The translations under genes and the position numbers were made by a program. The notes under the pieces were generated by a model, which was given only the letters and a program-made list of their open reading frames with translations, had not been told where the DNA came from and did not search any database. From positions 1,248,085 through 1,312,084 of the forward strand of contig DEVL01000003.1 of NCBI GenBank assembly GCA_002363385.1: a stretch of 64,000 nt of DNA, given 5' to 3'. Of the stretch, positions 1-7,136 are shown one piece after another. This DNA is from Stenotrophomonas maltophilia (lineage in GTDB: Bacteria; Pseudomonadota; Gammaproteobacteria; Xanthomonadales; Xanthomonadaceae). The stretch's first letter is position 1. Each line of letters starts with the position of its first letter.

Positions 1-834
1 GCGGTCCTTTGCGCGCTTGTTGCTGGGCCTGGCCTTCTCCGGCAGCCGGTGCACGACGTAGGGCGATGCAACGTCGTCCCGGGCTTTGGCCAGAAGCGCG
101 GACAGCTCGGCATTCACGGTGATCTTCATGCGCACGCCGGTGCTTCCCTCGGTCTTGCTGGGCACCACCCACAGACAACCGTCGCGATAGTCAGTGAAAC
201 GCAGCGACACAACGTCATCCCGCCGCAGCAGCGTCATCAGGCTGATATCCATAGCCAGCTGCAGCCAAGCCGGCGCCCTCGCGTGGATTGCCTTGTAAGT
301 GTCCGTGGTGAGGCGAGCGCGCTTGCGCGTGTGGGTGAACTTGCGCGTCACCAGCGCCGGGTTGGAGTCGATCCAGCCTTCTTCGACGGCGCAAGCGAGG
401 ATCCACGTCAGCATGGAACGGAACTGTTGCCGCGATCGCTCGCTCTCGGTCACGGTGCGGATGAAGGTGGCGCAGTCCTTCACCGACAGCGAATCCAGGT
501 CCTGCGTGCCGAACCCCTCGCGGATTCGGCGTATCACCGAGTTGTTGTTCTCGGCGGTCTTGGCCGACCACTTCCTGCCCGGAACGTCGTCCCGTTCGAA
601 TACGACAATCGCATCTGCCACGGTGTTGCCTCCCCCGACCACGCGGGCAACCAAGTCATTGGTCGGCATCAGCATGGCATTGAGCCTCTTGGCCGCTGCG
701 AACGCGCGGGCCTTGTCGGTCCCCATCCACGTCTCTTTCCTGGTGGTGGGGTGACGGTATTTGAAGCCACCCGTGTTGGGGTAGAGGTTGTCTGGCCAGC
801 CTTGCCGGCCGGCGCTGCGCTTGCGTGGTGACAT
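1..834 (-). CDS. int: Tyrosine recombinase / phage integrase, C-terminus cut by window edge
   Basis: Minus-strand reading from the ATG at 834 gives 278 residues without a stop. The N-terminus is basic with an arm-binding-like segment (start MSPRKRSAG). A SAM-like core-binding domain lies around residues 65-160. The catalytic domain begins near residue 175, with the first catalytic arginine probably in the LLRRDDVVSLR segment. The distal H-x-x-R and tyrosine motifs lie beyond the edge. The family breaks and rejoins DNA at attachment sites, here most likely in tRNA-Pro. It sits 5 bp downstream of the excisionase-like gene, a usual int/xis layout. The truncation is due to the window, not a mutation. 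Confidence 0.9.
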   Translation of the reverse strand, partial: MSPRKRSAGRQGWPDNLYPNTGGFKYRHPTTRKETWMGTDKARAFAAAKRLNAMLMPTNDLVARVVGGGNTVADAIVVFERDDVPGRKWSAKTAENNNSVIRRIREGFGTQDLDSLSVKDCATFIRTVTESERSRQQFRSMLTWILACAVEEGWIDSNPALVTRKFTHTRKRARLTTDTYKAIHARAPAWLQLAMDISLMTLLRRDDVVSLRFTDYRDGCLWVVPSKTEGSTGVRMKITVNAELSALLAKARDDVASPYVVHRLPEKARPSNKRAKDR

Positions 835-839
835 TGTTC

Positions 840-1037
840 CTATCCTGCTTTCAGTACCCGCTCGACCAGGTCGTCCCCGTCGGCGAGCCATGCGTGTTCG
901 TCAATGAACCAGGTGCCGCCAACTTTCTTGGCAGGGATCTTTCCATCCCGCAGCCATCGCTGCAGGGTGGCAATGCTGGGGCGGCTTGACGGATCGAAGT
1001 AGCGATCAAGCCACTTATCTGTCGTCATCAGGTGCAC
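840..1037 (-). CDS. Excisionase-like small DNA-binding protein
   Basis: This 65-residue protein reads as a winged-helix excisionase or AlpA/MerR-type DNA-binding protein. It has a helix (SIATLQRWLRDGKIPA) followed by a wing-like segment (KKVGGTWFIDEHAW). Excisionases bend attachment-site DNA and turn the integrase towards excision. It lies just upstream of the integrase on the same strand, which supports this role. A GGAGGAGG ribosome-binding sequence precedes a GTG start at 1037; an ATG at 1028 is an alternative start. A plain transcriptional regulator is the other possibility. Confidence 0.75.
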   Translation of the reverse strand: MHLMTTDKWLDRYFDPSSRPSIATLQRWLRDGKIPAKKVGGTWFIDEHAWLADGDDLVERVLKAG

Positions 1038-1162
1038 TGGTCCTCCTCCCGCAGCCTGGTGCGCCGGTTACGCGGCGGCTTGACGGTGGACAGGGAAACT
1101 GGCTCCTCGCCAGGACAGGTGTGCGTGGCAAACTGTCGCCCAGTCCAAGAGGGAATGGTGAG

Positions 1163-1840
1163 ATGAGCTGGCTCAGCAATTTGTGGGACGGGATGAGCCC
1201 ATGCATGACGCCAGGCGTCGACCGGTGCGTGGTCTTGTGGGACGCGTGGGCAGTGATTGTTGCCGCTCTGGCAATTGGCGCCACTTTGTTCTTGGGTTAC
1301 ATGACTCTTCGTTTGGGACAAGAAGCCAATAAAGCGGCCGCCGCCGCCGCAGAGGCAAGCATGGCGGCTGTTCAGATCGCGTCGGAAGATCGCGAGGCAA
1401 GGATGCATGATGCCGAAGACCGCCGCACCATGCTTCTCGTCTGGATTGCCGGGGAGGTGTCTGGGGCGAGGACAGTCCTTGGCAAACAGCTTTCTGATCA
1501 CTCCGAGGAGACGAAGAGCAAGTTTCTTAGAGATGCGAAGTATCGTCGCTTGATCACCAATTTGATTAATTCGCTCAATTTTCCCAACGCAACCGGAATG
1601 GCCAGCAGTCTGCATGCCATCGGCCATCCGGTGGCCGCCCAATTCGCACGGGCTCGAGCAATGATCACGATGATGCAAGAGGCATACGCCCTTGGTGACA
1701 TACCGGATAGCGAAGCCGAAGTTGCATGGAAAATCCTCACAGAAGGCGTTTCTCTGGTGATCCCCGACCTGTCCGCAGTCCATAATGCATGTGTGGCGGC
1801 TGCCGTGAAGGCAGGTATCAAAGAGGTCAAGGTTGATTAG
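1163..1840 (+). CDS. Single-span membrane protein of unknown function (prophage cargo)
   Basis: The protein has 225 residues; I do not recognise the family. The chosen ATG has a GAGGGA-type ribosome-binding sequence about 8 bases upstream, whereas the longer open frame has none. A hydrophobic stretch near residues 27-47 (AVIVAALAIGATLFLGYMTL) is one probable transmembrane helix. It is followed by an alanine-rich, probably coiled-coil helix and a soluble C-terminal domain. It lies on the plus strand among minus-strand phage genes and is more AT-rich than the flanking chromosome, as expected of a 'moron' carried by a prophage. A role in host surface change or exclusion of other phages is possible but unproven. 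Confidence 0.65.
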   Translation: MSWLSNLWDGMSPCMTPGVDRCVVLWDAWAVIVAALAIGATLFLGYMTLRLGQEANKAAAAAAEASMAAVQIASEDREARMHDAEDRRTMLLVWIAGEVSGARTVLGKQLSDHSEETKSKFLRDAKYRRLITNLINSLNFPNATGMASSLHAIGHPVAAQFARARAMITMMQEAYALGDIPDSEAEVAWKILTEGVSLVIPDLSAVHNACVAAAVKAGIKEVKVD

Positions 1841-1971
1841 CCAATCGGTCGAGTCGCTATGCGCGCGGTCGCCGCCATCCCGCCACATAGGCGCGGTAGA
1901 CATTGGCAATGCAGCTGCTGGTGGCCCGGGATTGCGGAAGGGCGGCTCCCGTGCGTTGGAGCCGGGGCGGT

Positions 1972-2343
1972 TCACGACTGCACCTCTGCGTCGCACGCCG
2001 CTACCGATGGACGCACCAGCCAAGCGCACGGGCCCTCCTCGGTGTCCATCACTGCGGCGATCAGCCAGCCGTCGCCTTTGCCCTTCGGCTGCCAGTCGCC
2101 AAGGGCCTTGAAGTAGGCATCGCCGCCATCCTCAATCGCCTCCTCAGAGAAGGCGGCCTCGTCGGAATCTCCCCAGACCACGCAAGACTCGAAGCCCTGC
2201 GCGATGATCAGCGGGCTCATGTCGGTGGCTTCGTCGCCGTCAGGAAGGTCCGGGTGCCAGAAGCAGCCGCAGTCGTCGCGGGTGACAACACTCTGGTCGT
2301 AGAGCGGGCGGGCAACTGCCGTGTTGGTCTGTTCGTTGGTCAT
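1972..2343 (-). CDS. Small acidic phage-type protein of unknown function
   Basis: A 123-residue acidic protein starting MTNEQTNTAV. The ATG at 2343 overlaps the stop of the preceding 50-residue gene by 4 bp (ATGA), implying translational coupling, and a GAAGGGA sequence lies upstream. It contains a Cys/His segment (DDCGCFWHPD) near residue 25 and a C-terminal half rich in Asp, Glu and Trp. No transmembrane segment is visible. It ends a chain of leftward small genes typical of the early-left region of temperate phages. No function can be assigned. Confidence 0.6.
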   Translation of the reverse strand: MTNEQTNTAVARPLYDQSVVTRDDCGCFWHPDLPDGDEATDMSPLIIAQGFESCVVWGDSDEAAFSEEAIEDGGDAYFKALGDWQPKGKGDGWLIAAVMDTEEGPCAWLVRPSVAACDAEVQS

Positions 2344-2492
2344 GGCTGGCTTCCCTTCTCGTGGTCTCTGATGCGGTCGATGAGGTACGTGGCTTCCTTT
2401 CGCCATTTGTCGCGGTCGAAAGGGTTGAGGTTCTTGGCGAGGTAGTGGAGCTGTTCGAGCGGCTGGATCAGCCAGGTGATGCGGAAGGGCAT
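2340..2492 (-). CDS. 50-residue phage-type protein
   Basis: A short basic, helical protein (start MPFRITWLIQ, end HEKGSQP). Its stop overlaps the next gene's ATG by 4 bp, and its start lies inside the end of the preceding 42-residue frame (25-bp overlap). No good Shine-Dalgarno sequence is visible, so it may depend on coupling. The family is not recognised. The clean overlap at its 3' end is the main reason for calling it a gene. Confidence 0.5.
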   Translation of the reverse strand: MPFRITWLIQPLEQLHYLAKNLNPFDRDKWRKEATYLIDRIRDHEKGSQP

Positions 2493-2596
2493 AGATGAGC
2501 GGTGGTCGCGGAGCGGGGCATGCGGCCGGCAGTCCGGTCGAGCAGAAGAGCGCGGATGGCGGCGGCCCGGCCGAATTGCTGGATCTTGGCGGTCAT
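2468..2596 (-). CDS. 42-residue phage-type frame
   Basis: The ATG at 2596 overlaps the preceding gene's stop by 4 bp (ATGA), like the other links in this chain. The product (start MTAKIQQFGR) has one basic amphipathic helix and no recognised domain. It could be a real coupled mini-gene or only a translational bridge to the 50-residue gene that begins inside it. Confidence 0.35.
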   Translation of the reverse strand: MTAKIQQFGRAAAIRALLLDRTAGRMPRSATTAHLCPSASPG

Positions 2597-2889
2597 GCTG
2601 GTTCCTTGGTGGTGAGGTCGCGCACGCGCACGCCCTGGCGATCAAGCCAGCGGCGCGCGGACTGCAGCGACTTTTGAGAGAGGGCGAATCGGCCGGTACC
2701 GATCTGGAGCTCGCGGCCACGCACGGTCGCTGAGCGGCCCGTGGCAGCCGCCACTTCGGTGGGAGTGGCGCTGTGGGGGCTCGCATACAGCCCTGCCCAC
2801 AGCCAGCTTGCGCAGACCATGAGCACCAAGGTGGTGCCATGGCTACCGGTGGGGAACGAATGCTCAACGGGGAGGGCCGACGCCTTCAT
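2593..2889 (-). CDS. Small membrane-associated phage-type protein
   Basis: This 98-residue protein begins MKASALPVEH. A hydrophobic stretch near residues 19-36 (TTLVLMVCASWLWAGLYA) could be a signal anchor. The C-terminal half is basic and soluble (SARRWLDRQGVRVRDL). Start and stop both join neighbours by 4-bp ATGA overlaps (2886-2889 and 2593-2596). The function is unknown. Confidence 0.5.
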   Translation of the reverse strand: MKASALPVEHSFPTGSHGTTLVLMVCASWLWAGLYASPHSATPTEVAAATGRSATVRGRELQIGTGRFALSQKSLQSARRWLDRQGVRVRDLTTKEPA

Positions 2890-3077
2890 GCGGCATCCGC
2901 CTTCTCAGCGGAGGCGCGATAGGAAGCGGCCAAGGCATCCCACTGCGACGCGAAACGCCGGAACGTCTCTGCCTGCTCTTCATGGCCGACCATGGACTCG
3001 GCATCGGCTTCCACGCGCAGCGCCGCAGCGTATGCCGCCTTGGCCTCGGCAACCTTGAGGTAGTAGTCGCGGGTCAT
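2886..3077 (-). CDS. 63-residue helical phage-type protein
   Basis: An alanine- and glutamate-rich, almost wholly helical protein (start MTRDYYLKVA), probably a short coiled coil. It joins its neighbours by 4-bp overlaps at both ends (3074-3077 and 2886-2889). The length and composition resemble small proteins of unknown function in the early-left operons of temperate phages. No catalytic motif is visible. Confidence 0.55.
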   Translation of the reverse strand: MTRDYYLKVAEAKAAYAAALRVEADAESMVGHEEQAETFRRFASQWDALAASYRASAEKADAA

Positions 3078-3346
3078 GGAGCCCCCACGCTGAGGCGTGC
3101 CTGTTCGACCAGCGCGGTGGCTTGCGCCATGCCCGACTTGGTCAGCGTGGCCTGCGTCGGAAAACTCGGGTCGTCGTAGTCGATCAAAGCGCGCTCGTAG
3201 AGCCAGTTGGTGACCCGACGCGTAAAGACCTTGGCGGGCTGCCTTGAGGAGCAGAAGCCACCACGGGTGCGCTTCAGCGCATGCCCCGCAGCAGCAAATG
3301 CCGTAACGAGCGCGGCGCGCTCCAAGGGTTTCAGTGGTGCAGCCAT
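3074..3346 (-). CDS. 90-residue phage-type protein, winged-helix-like
   Basis: The ATG at 3346 is preceded by GGAG at a normal distance. The product has a basic middle (KRTRGGFCSSRQPAKVFTRR) and a C-terminal segment reading like a small winged helix (WLYERALIDYDDPSF...ATLTKSGMAQA). This suggests, without proving, DNA or RNA binding. Its stop overlaps the next gene by 4 bp. Confidence 0.55.
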   Translation of the reverse strand: MAAPLKPLERAALVTAFAAAGHALKRTRGGFCSSRQPAKVFTRRVTNWLYERALIDYDDPSFPTQATLTKSGMAQATALVEQARLSVGAP

Positions 3347-3359
3347 TGCGTTCTCCAGG

Positions 3360-3656
3360 TCAGGCGGCGTGCGCTGCCGGCATGCGCGCGAGAACAGCGC
3401 CGCGGGCACGGGCAAGGTGGGAGATGGGGATCAGCTGTGATGCCAGATCGGGATCGGTCCAGCGCAGCTCGGCGATCGCGAGCGATTCGCTCGGCACCGT
3501 CGCCTTCTGGCAGAGGTGGCACTTGAAGTGCACGAGGGCGGGCACTGGCGCGCCGAGCTGGTGGCCTGCCGGCGCACCAGTGGTCGTCACGATTTGCGGG
3601 CGGTGCCTTGGGTGGCACAGCGGTACAGAGGCGGGTGCGGGGCGGGCGGTCTGCAT
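3360..3656 (-). CDS. 98-residue phage-type protein with Cys/His pairs
   Basis: The start at 3656 has a GGGGGTGAT-type ribosome-binding sequence. Two Cys/His clusters (PLCHPRH near residue 15 and FKCHLCQ near residue 49) could bind one metal ion, as in small zinc-ribbon phage proteins. The C-terminal half is helical. The start lies 4 bp after the stop of an N-terminally lost frame at 3661-3768. The family is not recognised. Confidence 0.5.
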   Translation of the reverse strand: MQTARPAPASVPLCHPRHRPQIVTTTGAPAGHQLGAPVPALVHFKCHLCQKATVPSESLAIAELRWTDPDLASQLIPISHLARARGAVLARMPAAHAA

Positions 3657-3660
3657 GGCA

Positions 3661-3768
3661 TCACCCCCGAACACTGGATGTCGCCGCCCAGCGCGCCTGG
3701 TTGGCGTCGCGGTCGGCGTGGGCCTGGCTGATCTCCACCAGGCGAAGAGGCACGACGATGGCTGCCAC
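3661..3768 (-). pseudogene. Probable C-terminal remnant of an early phage gene at the deletion junction
   Basis: A minus-strand frame ends at 3661 with a protein-like sequence (IVVPLRLVEISQAHADRD and on). The only in-frame start before the tail gene is a GTG at 3768, giving 35 residues. Upstream the frame runs into the divergent tail gene and meets a stop near 3849. Spacing to the next gene is 4 bp, as for a real operon member. I read it as the tail end of a gene whose 5' part was removed when the prophage lost its centre. It could also be chance. Confidence 0.35.
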
Positions 3769-3812
3769 AACGCCGCGATCCAGGACTGGGTTACCCCGTA
3801 CGTCGCGCCCTG

Positions 3813-5633
3813 ATGTCCAATCCTCTCTCGCTGACTCTTCCCCTCAACTTGGGGCCGTTGTCCGGCGGCGACGGTCGCTTCCTGACGCTGAACCTGGGCG
3901 TCGCCTGGGACGTGGACCCCGGCCCCGACCCGGAGCCGGTGCCCGCCACACTCCGGACGTCGGCCGCGATGCCTTGGGCCGATGCGGGTGGGCTGCGGAT
4001 TTCCGCGCTTGTCGGTTGGGGATACGCACCTGTGCTCACCAAGGCTGCTGCCGCCGCTTGGGGAGCGGCACCCGTGGTGGCACAGCAGTGCAGCTTGCCC
4101 TGGGGCCTTTCGCCCCTGCTCAAGGGCGAATGCGGTATCTCCTGGAGGCAGCATTCGCCGGTGGTCGGCCGAGCTGTCAGCCTTGGCTGGGGAGCGCTGC
4201 CTTTGACCCGAGCTGGCCTGTCGTTCGTCTGGCGGTCGCGGTTGGCCAACATTCGTGCGGATGCGGTCATACCTTGGGCGAGTGGCGGACGCGGTGGCCA
4301 GGCATTGACTCTCCTCTGGCGTGGGCAGCTTCCCAGAGTAGAAGGTGGCAAGCGTCTACCGTGGGGCCATCCCGCGGCCACCCGCCGCGAGGCGCGCTTG
4401 CCTTGGCGTCCGGCCAGACCCATTCCCTGGCTCGTGCGGCCACCCAAGCCGCCCGGGCCGGACCCGGAACCGCAGCCGGCCTTCCCGCCAGGCAACCTCA
4501 TCGGCCTCAACCTCGGTTGCGCGATCGTCGGCATCCCCGGCCTCGCTCCCCTGAATCTCGGCGTGACCGCGTGCTACCTGGTCCGCCCGCAACGAAGGAC
4601 ATACGTCGTGATCAACAACGTCTCCGTGGTCCGCTTGCCGGACCGCACCCCGATCCAGGTGGAGAGCATCTCCATTTCCTCCAGCGTCGACGCCTGGGGA
4701 AGCAGCTACGACATCGAGCTGGCCGACAGTGCGCAGCTCGCGCTGCTCAAGCCGACGGCGGCCGGGCCGCGCCTGATTGAGATCAACCTCAACGGCTACG
4801 TCTGGACGGCCGTCATGGAGAGCTACAGCGGCCGCCGGGAATGGAGCCGCACCGGCGCAACACTGGCGGGCCGGTCGCGCACCGCGCTGCTCGCCGGGCC
4901 CTACGCGCCAGGCCGGGTGAAGGCGACCACCGAAGAGCGCAGCATGGCCCAGCTGGTCGACGAAGAGCTGGCCGACACGGGCTTTACCGCCAGCTACGAC
5001 ACCGTGGATTGGTTGGTGCCGCCGGGTGCCTGGTTCTATGACGCGCTGCCGGCGCTGGATGCGATCAGCCGTCTGGCCGAAGCCAGCGGCGCGGTCGTCC
5101 AGTCGGATCCGGCCGAGCCCACCCTGCGGGTGCGTGCGCGGTATCCGGACAGTCCCTGGGACTGGCGCGATCGCACTCCGGCACACGTACTGCAGGAGGA
5201 CGTCATCACGAATGAAAGCCTCCAGATGCGCAGCGCGCCGCTGTACGACGCCGTCGTCGTCACCGGTGAGCTGGCGGGGAAGGGTGTCACCTGCAAGGTG
5301 CGCCGGGCCGGTGAGGCCGGGCAGCTGTTCGCCCAGCAGGTGAGCAGCCCGCTGATCAACACCGCCGCCGCCGGCGCCGAGCGGGGCCGGAATATCCTGG
5401 CGGACCGCGGCGAGCAGGCGGCCATCGATCTGGTGGTGCCCCTTTTCACGGCGCCCCTCCGCCCGGGTGAGGTCGGCCGGATCCTGCCGCTCGACCTGGT
5501 CGAGGTGGTGGGGGAGGAAGGCACGTGGCATGGCCTGTGTACGGCCGTCCGGACCGAGGCGCGCATCGGCGAGAAGGCCGTCGTCATCGAGCAGACCATC
5601 ACCCTGGAGAGGCATTACAGCGATGCGGACTGA
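3813..5633 (+). CDS. Phage tail-type protein with an array of 14-residue Trp repeats
   Basis: A 606-residue protein in three parts. Residues 1-50 carry two LNLG motifs and a Pro-rich PGPDPEP segment. Residues 51-208 are a tandem array with tryptophans at 55, 69, 83, 97, 111, 126, 140, 155, 169, 184, 198 and 206, a 14-15 residue period. Residues 210-255 repeat the PGPDPEP and LNLG motifs in mirrored order. Residues 260-606 are a mixed alpha/beta domain (VVINNVSVVRLPDRTPIQ and on) reminiscent of tail hub or baseplate proteins. The start overlaps an upstream stop (TGATG), and the 3' end overlaps the next gene by 11 bp. A role in the tail tip or receptor contact is inferred from the layout, not from a recognised family. 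Confidence 0.7.
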   Translation: MSNPLSLTLPLNLGPLSGGDGRFLTLNLGVAWDVDPGPDPEPVPATLRTSAAMPWADAGGLRISALVGWGYAPVLTKAAAAAWGAAPVVAQQCSLPWGLSPLLKGECGISWRQHSPVVGRAVSLGWGALPLTRAGLSFVWRSRLANIRADAVIPWASGGRGGQALTLLWRGQLPRVEGGKRLPWGHPAATRREARLPWRPARPIPWLVRPPKPPGPDPEPQPAFPPGNLIGLNLGCAIVGIPGLAPLNLGVTACYLVRPQRRTYVVINNVSVVRLPDRTPIQVESISISSSVDAWGSSYDIELADSAQLALLKPTAAGPRLIEINLNGYVWTAVMESYSGRREWSRTGATLAGRSRTALLAGPYAPGRVKATTEERSMAQLVDEELADTGFTASYDTVDWLVPPGAWFYDALPALDAISRLAEASGAVVQSDPAEPTLRVRARYPDSPWDWRDRTPAHVLQEDVITNESLQMRSAPLYDAVVVTGELAGKGVTCKVRRAGEAGQLFAQQVSSPLINTAAAGAERGRNILADRGEQAAIDLVVPLFTAPLRPGEVGRILPLDLVEVVGEEGTWHGLCTAVRTEARIGEKAVVIEQTITLERHYSDAD

Positions 5634-5856
5634 ACTGTGGGATCAATTTGACGGGCTGGTCAGCGCCAGCCCGCGGCTACTGGCGACGGTCACCGCGCAT
5701 AACGCGGATGGGACCAGCAGCCTGACGACCTATGACGGGGCGCAGATGCGGGCGATTGGCATCTTGGGTGGTGCCATTCCCTACAACGTATGGGTGAGAG
5801 CTGGGCGCGTCATGGAGGCTGCTCCGAATCTGCCGCTGAGAGAGGTCGCTGTATAG
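5623..5856 (+). CDS. Small phage tail-associated protein
   Basis: A 77-residue protein (start MRTELWDQFDG) whose ATG lies 11 bp before the stop of the large tail protein, with GGAGAGG about 10 bases upstream. The sequence looks like beta strands (ATVTAHNADGTSSLTTYDG), as in small tail or baseplate accessory proteins. Coupling to the tail gene is the main functional hint; no domain is recognised. It is the last structural gene before the cargo genes. Confidence 0.6.
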   Translation: MRTELWDQFDGLVSASPRLLATVTAHNADGTSSLTTYDGAQMRAIGILGGAIPYNVWVRAGRVMEAAPNLPLREVAV

Positions 5857-5943
5857 CTTCACTCTTCTCCGCCCCGCCAGCGTTAATTGTCAGGGCATAA
5901 ATCCAAGACTAGTATCCAGCTGTGATCGCTGGAGGGCTGGGGC

Positions 5944-7116
5944 ATGGATGAGAATTGGGTAAATGGACTGTTGGCTGACAGAGAGCCTGAAAGTCAGGTC
6001 TTGGATTTTAAAGCGAAGCCTCCTTCCAAAGACGATCACGGAATCCGATCGCTTCTCATGGATGTGGCTGGTTTTGCCAATGCTCGCGGAGGTCGAATCG
6101 TCTACGGCATCAAAGAGGATGGGCAGGGGCGAGCGGACAAGCTCGTTGCTGTCGTTGAGGGCGCTGACAGCATTTCCCTCTGGATGCAGACCCAGCTTCT
6201 TGGCAAGGTATTTCCCAGGGTCGGGGGTCTGGTTGTGCAGCCAGTCCACACTGCGCAGGGAACCGTGATCGTAGTCGACGTACCCTCTCAGCACGGAGGG
6301 CCTTATCAAGCGTCATTGGCAGAGTGGCAGCGGTTCCCAATTCGGGCGGGAACAAGGAATGTCGATATGAGCTATCAACAGCTATTCGATTCGTTTGCCT
6401 TGAGATCCTCCGTGGAGACAAGGCTGGACTTGTGGATGAAAGAGCGGACGAAGCATCTCGCTAAGACATCTGGTGGTGCGACTGCCACCATTCACGTTAT
6501 TCCCCGTTCCGCATTCCAAGGTAGCGACAGAGCCGATCTTTCGCCTCTTCGGAACCATATGATTCGGTTGTCTGGGTCGGTTCTCAATAGTCGGTTCAAC
6601 TACAGTGGCTTGCTGGCGAGTCGTGCGGGAATGGGGGCGGCGGCGAGTCGTCCATATATTCAGTTCTTTAGAAATGGAATTGTGGAAATCTCCTGGGAGG
6701 TGCGGACTCAGAGCGACTACAAGGCAGTGATGTCCATGGATACCACAATTAAGCTTTTCGACATGCTGCCCCAAGTCTCAACCGCGCTGGGCGTGGCGGG
6801 CGTTGAGGGCCCAGGATATGTCTCGATGAGTTATGTGAATGTTGCCGAAAAGGCTCTTCATTACATGCATCCCGATGGGTATGTTGCGGATACTGAGCCG
6901 GTAGGCGAGAACATACTTGTCATGGGACCCGTGCCGTATGAGGCGCTGGGCTTTTCAATCGGAGAGCTTGGTCCTCTGGTATTGGACCTTATGACTGATC
7001 TCTTTCGAGCGTTTGGCGAAGATGGGTGCCCGTATTTAAACGCGGATGGAGCAATAGTCCACCGGCAGCTGGGACAGATGGTTGCGGAGTATCGACATGC
7101 GTGGGAGGTCCGGTAG
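5944..7116 (+). CDS. AlbA_2 (Schlafen-type) domain protein, prophage cargo
   Basis: A 390-residue protein. Residues 15-70 match the AlbA_2 signature: Glu-x-x-x-x-Asp-Phe-Lys (ESQVLDFKAK) and later FANARGGRIVYGI followed by EDGQG. Residues 150-390 form a domain I do not recognise. AlbA_2 domains occur in nucleic-acid-binding regulators and in several phage-defence proteins, and Schlafen relatives cleave tRNA. Here the gene stands alone between tail genes and SRAP, is visibly more AT-rich than the chromosome, and has its own GGAGGG ribosome site. Inference: superinfection exclusion or another anti-phage role for the lysogen; a transcriptional regulator is the alternative. Confidence 0.75.
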   Translation: MDENWVNGLLADREPESQVLDFKAKPPSKDDHGIRSLLMDVAGFANARGGRIVYGIKEDGQGRADKLVAVVEGADSISLWMQTQLLGKVFPRVGGLVVQPVHTAQGTVIVVDVPSQHGGPYQASLAEWQRFPIRAGTRNVDMSYQQLFDSFALRSSVETRLDLWMKERTKHLAKTSGGATATIHVIPRSAFQGSDRADLSPLRNHMIRLSGSVLNSRFNYSGLLASRAGMGAAASRPYIQFFRNGIVEISWEVRTQSDYKAVMSMDTTIKLFDMLPQVSTALGVAGVEGPGYVSMSYVNVAEKALHYMHPDGYVADTEPVGENILVMGPVPYEALGFSIGELGPLVLDLMTDLFRAFGEDGCPYLNADGAIVHRQLGQMVAEYRHAWEVR

Positions 7117-7136
7117 CGCACCGTAGTCCAGCCGGC

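Noticed and set aside
49..831. 260-residue plus-strand frame at the left edge
   Set aside because: The minus strand codes a clear integrase over the same bases.
1841..1971. Minus-strand frame ending IANVYRAYVAGWRRPRA in the gap after the membrane gene
   Set aside because: No ATG, GTG or TTG in frame before an upstream stop; it may be a decayed gene end but cannot be supported.
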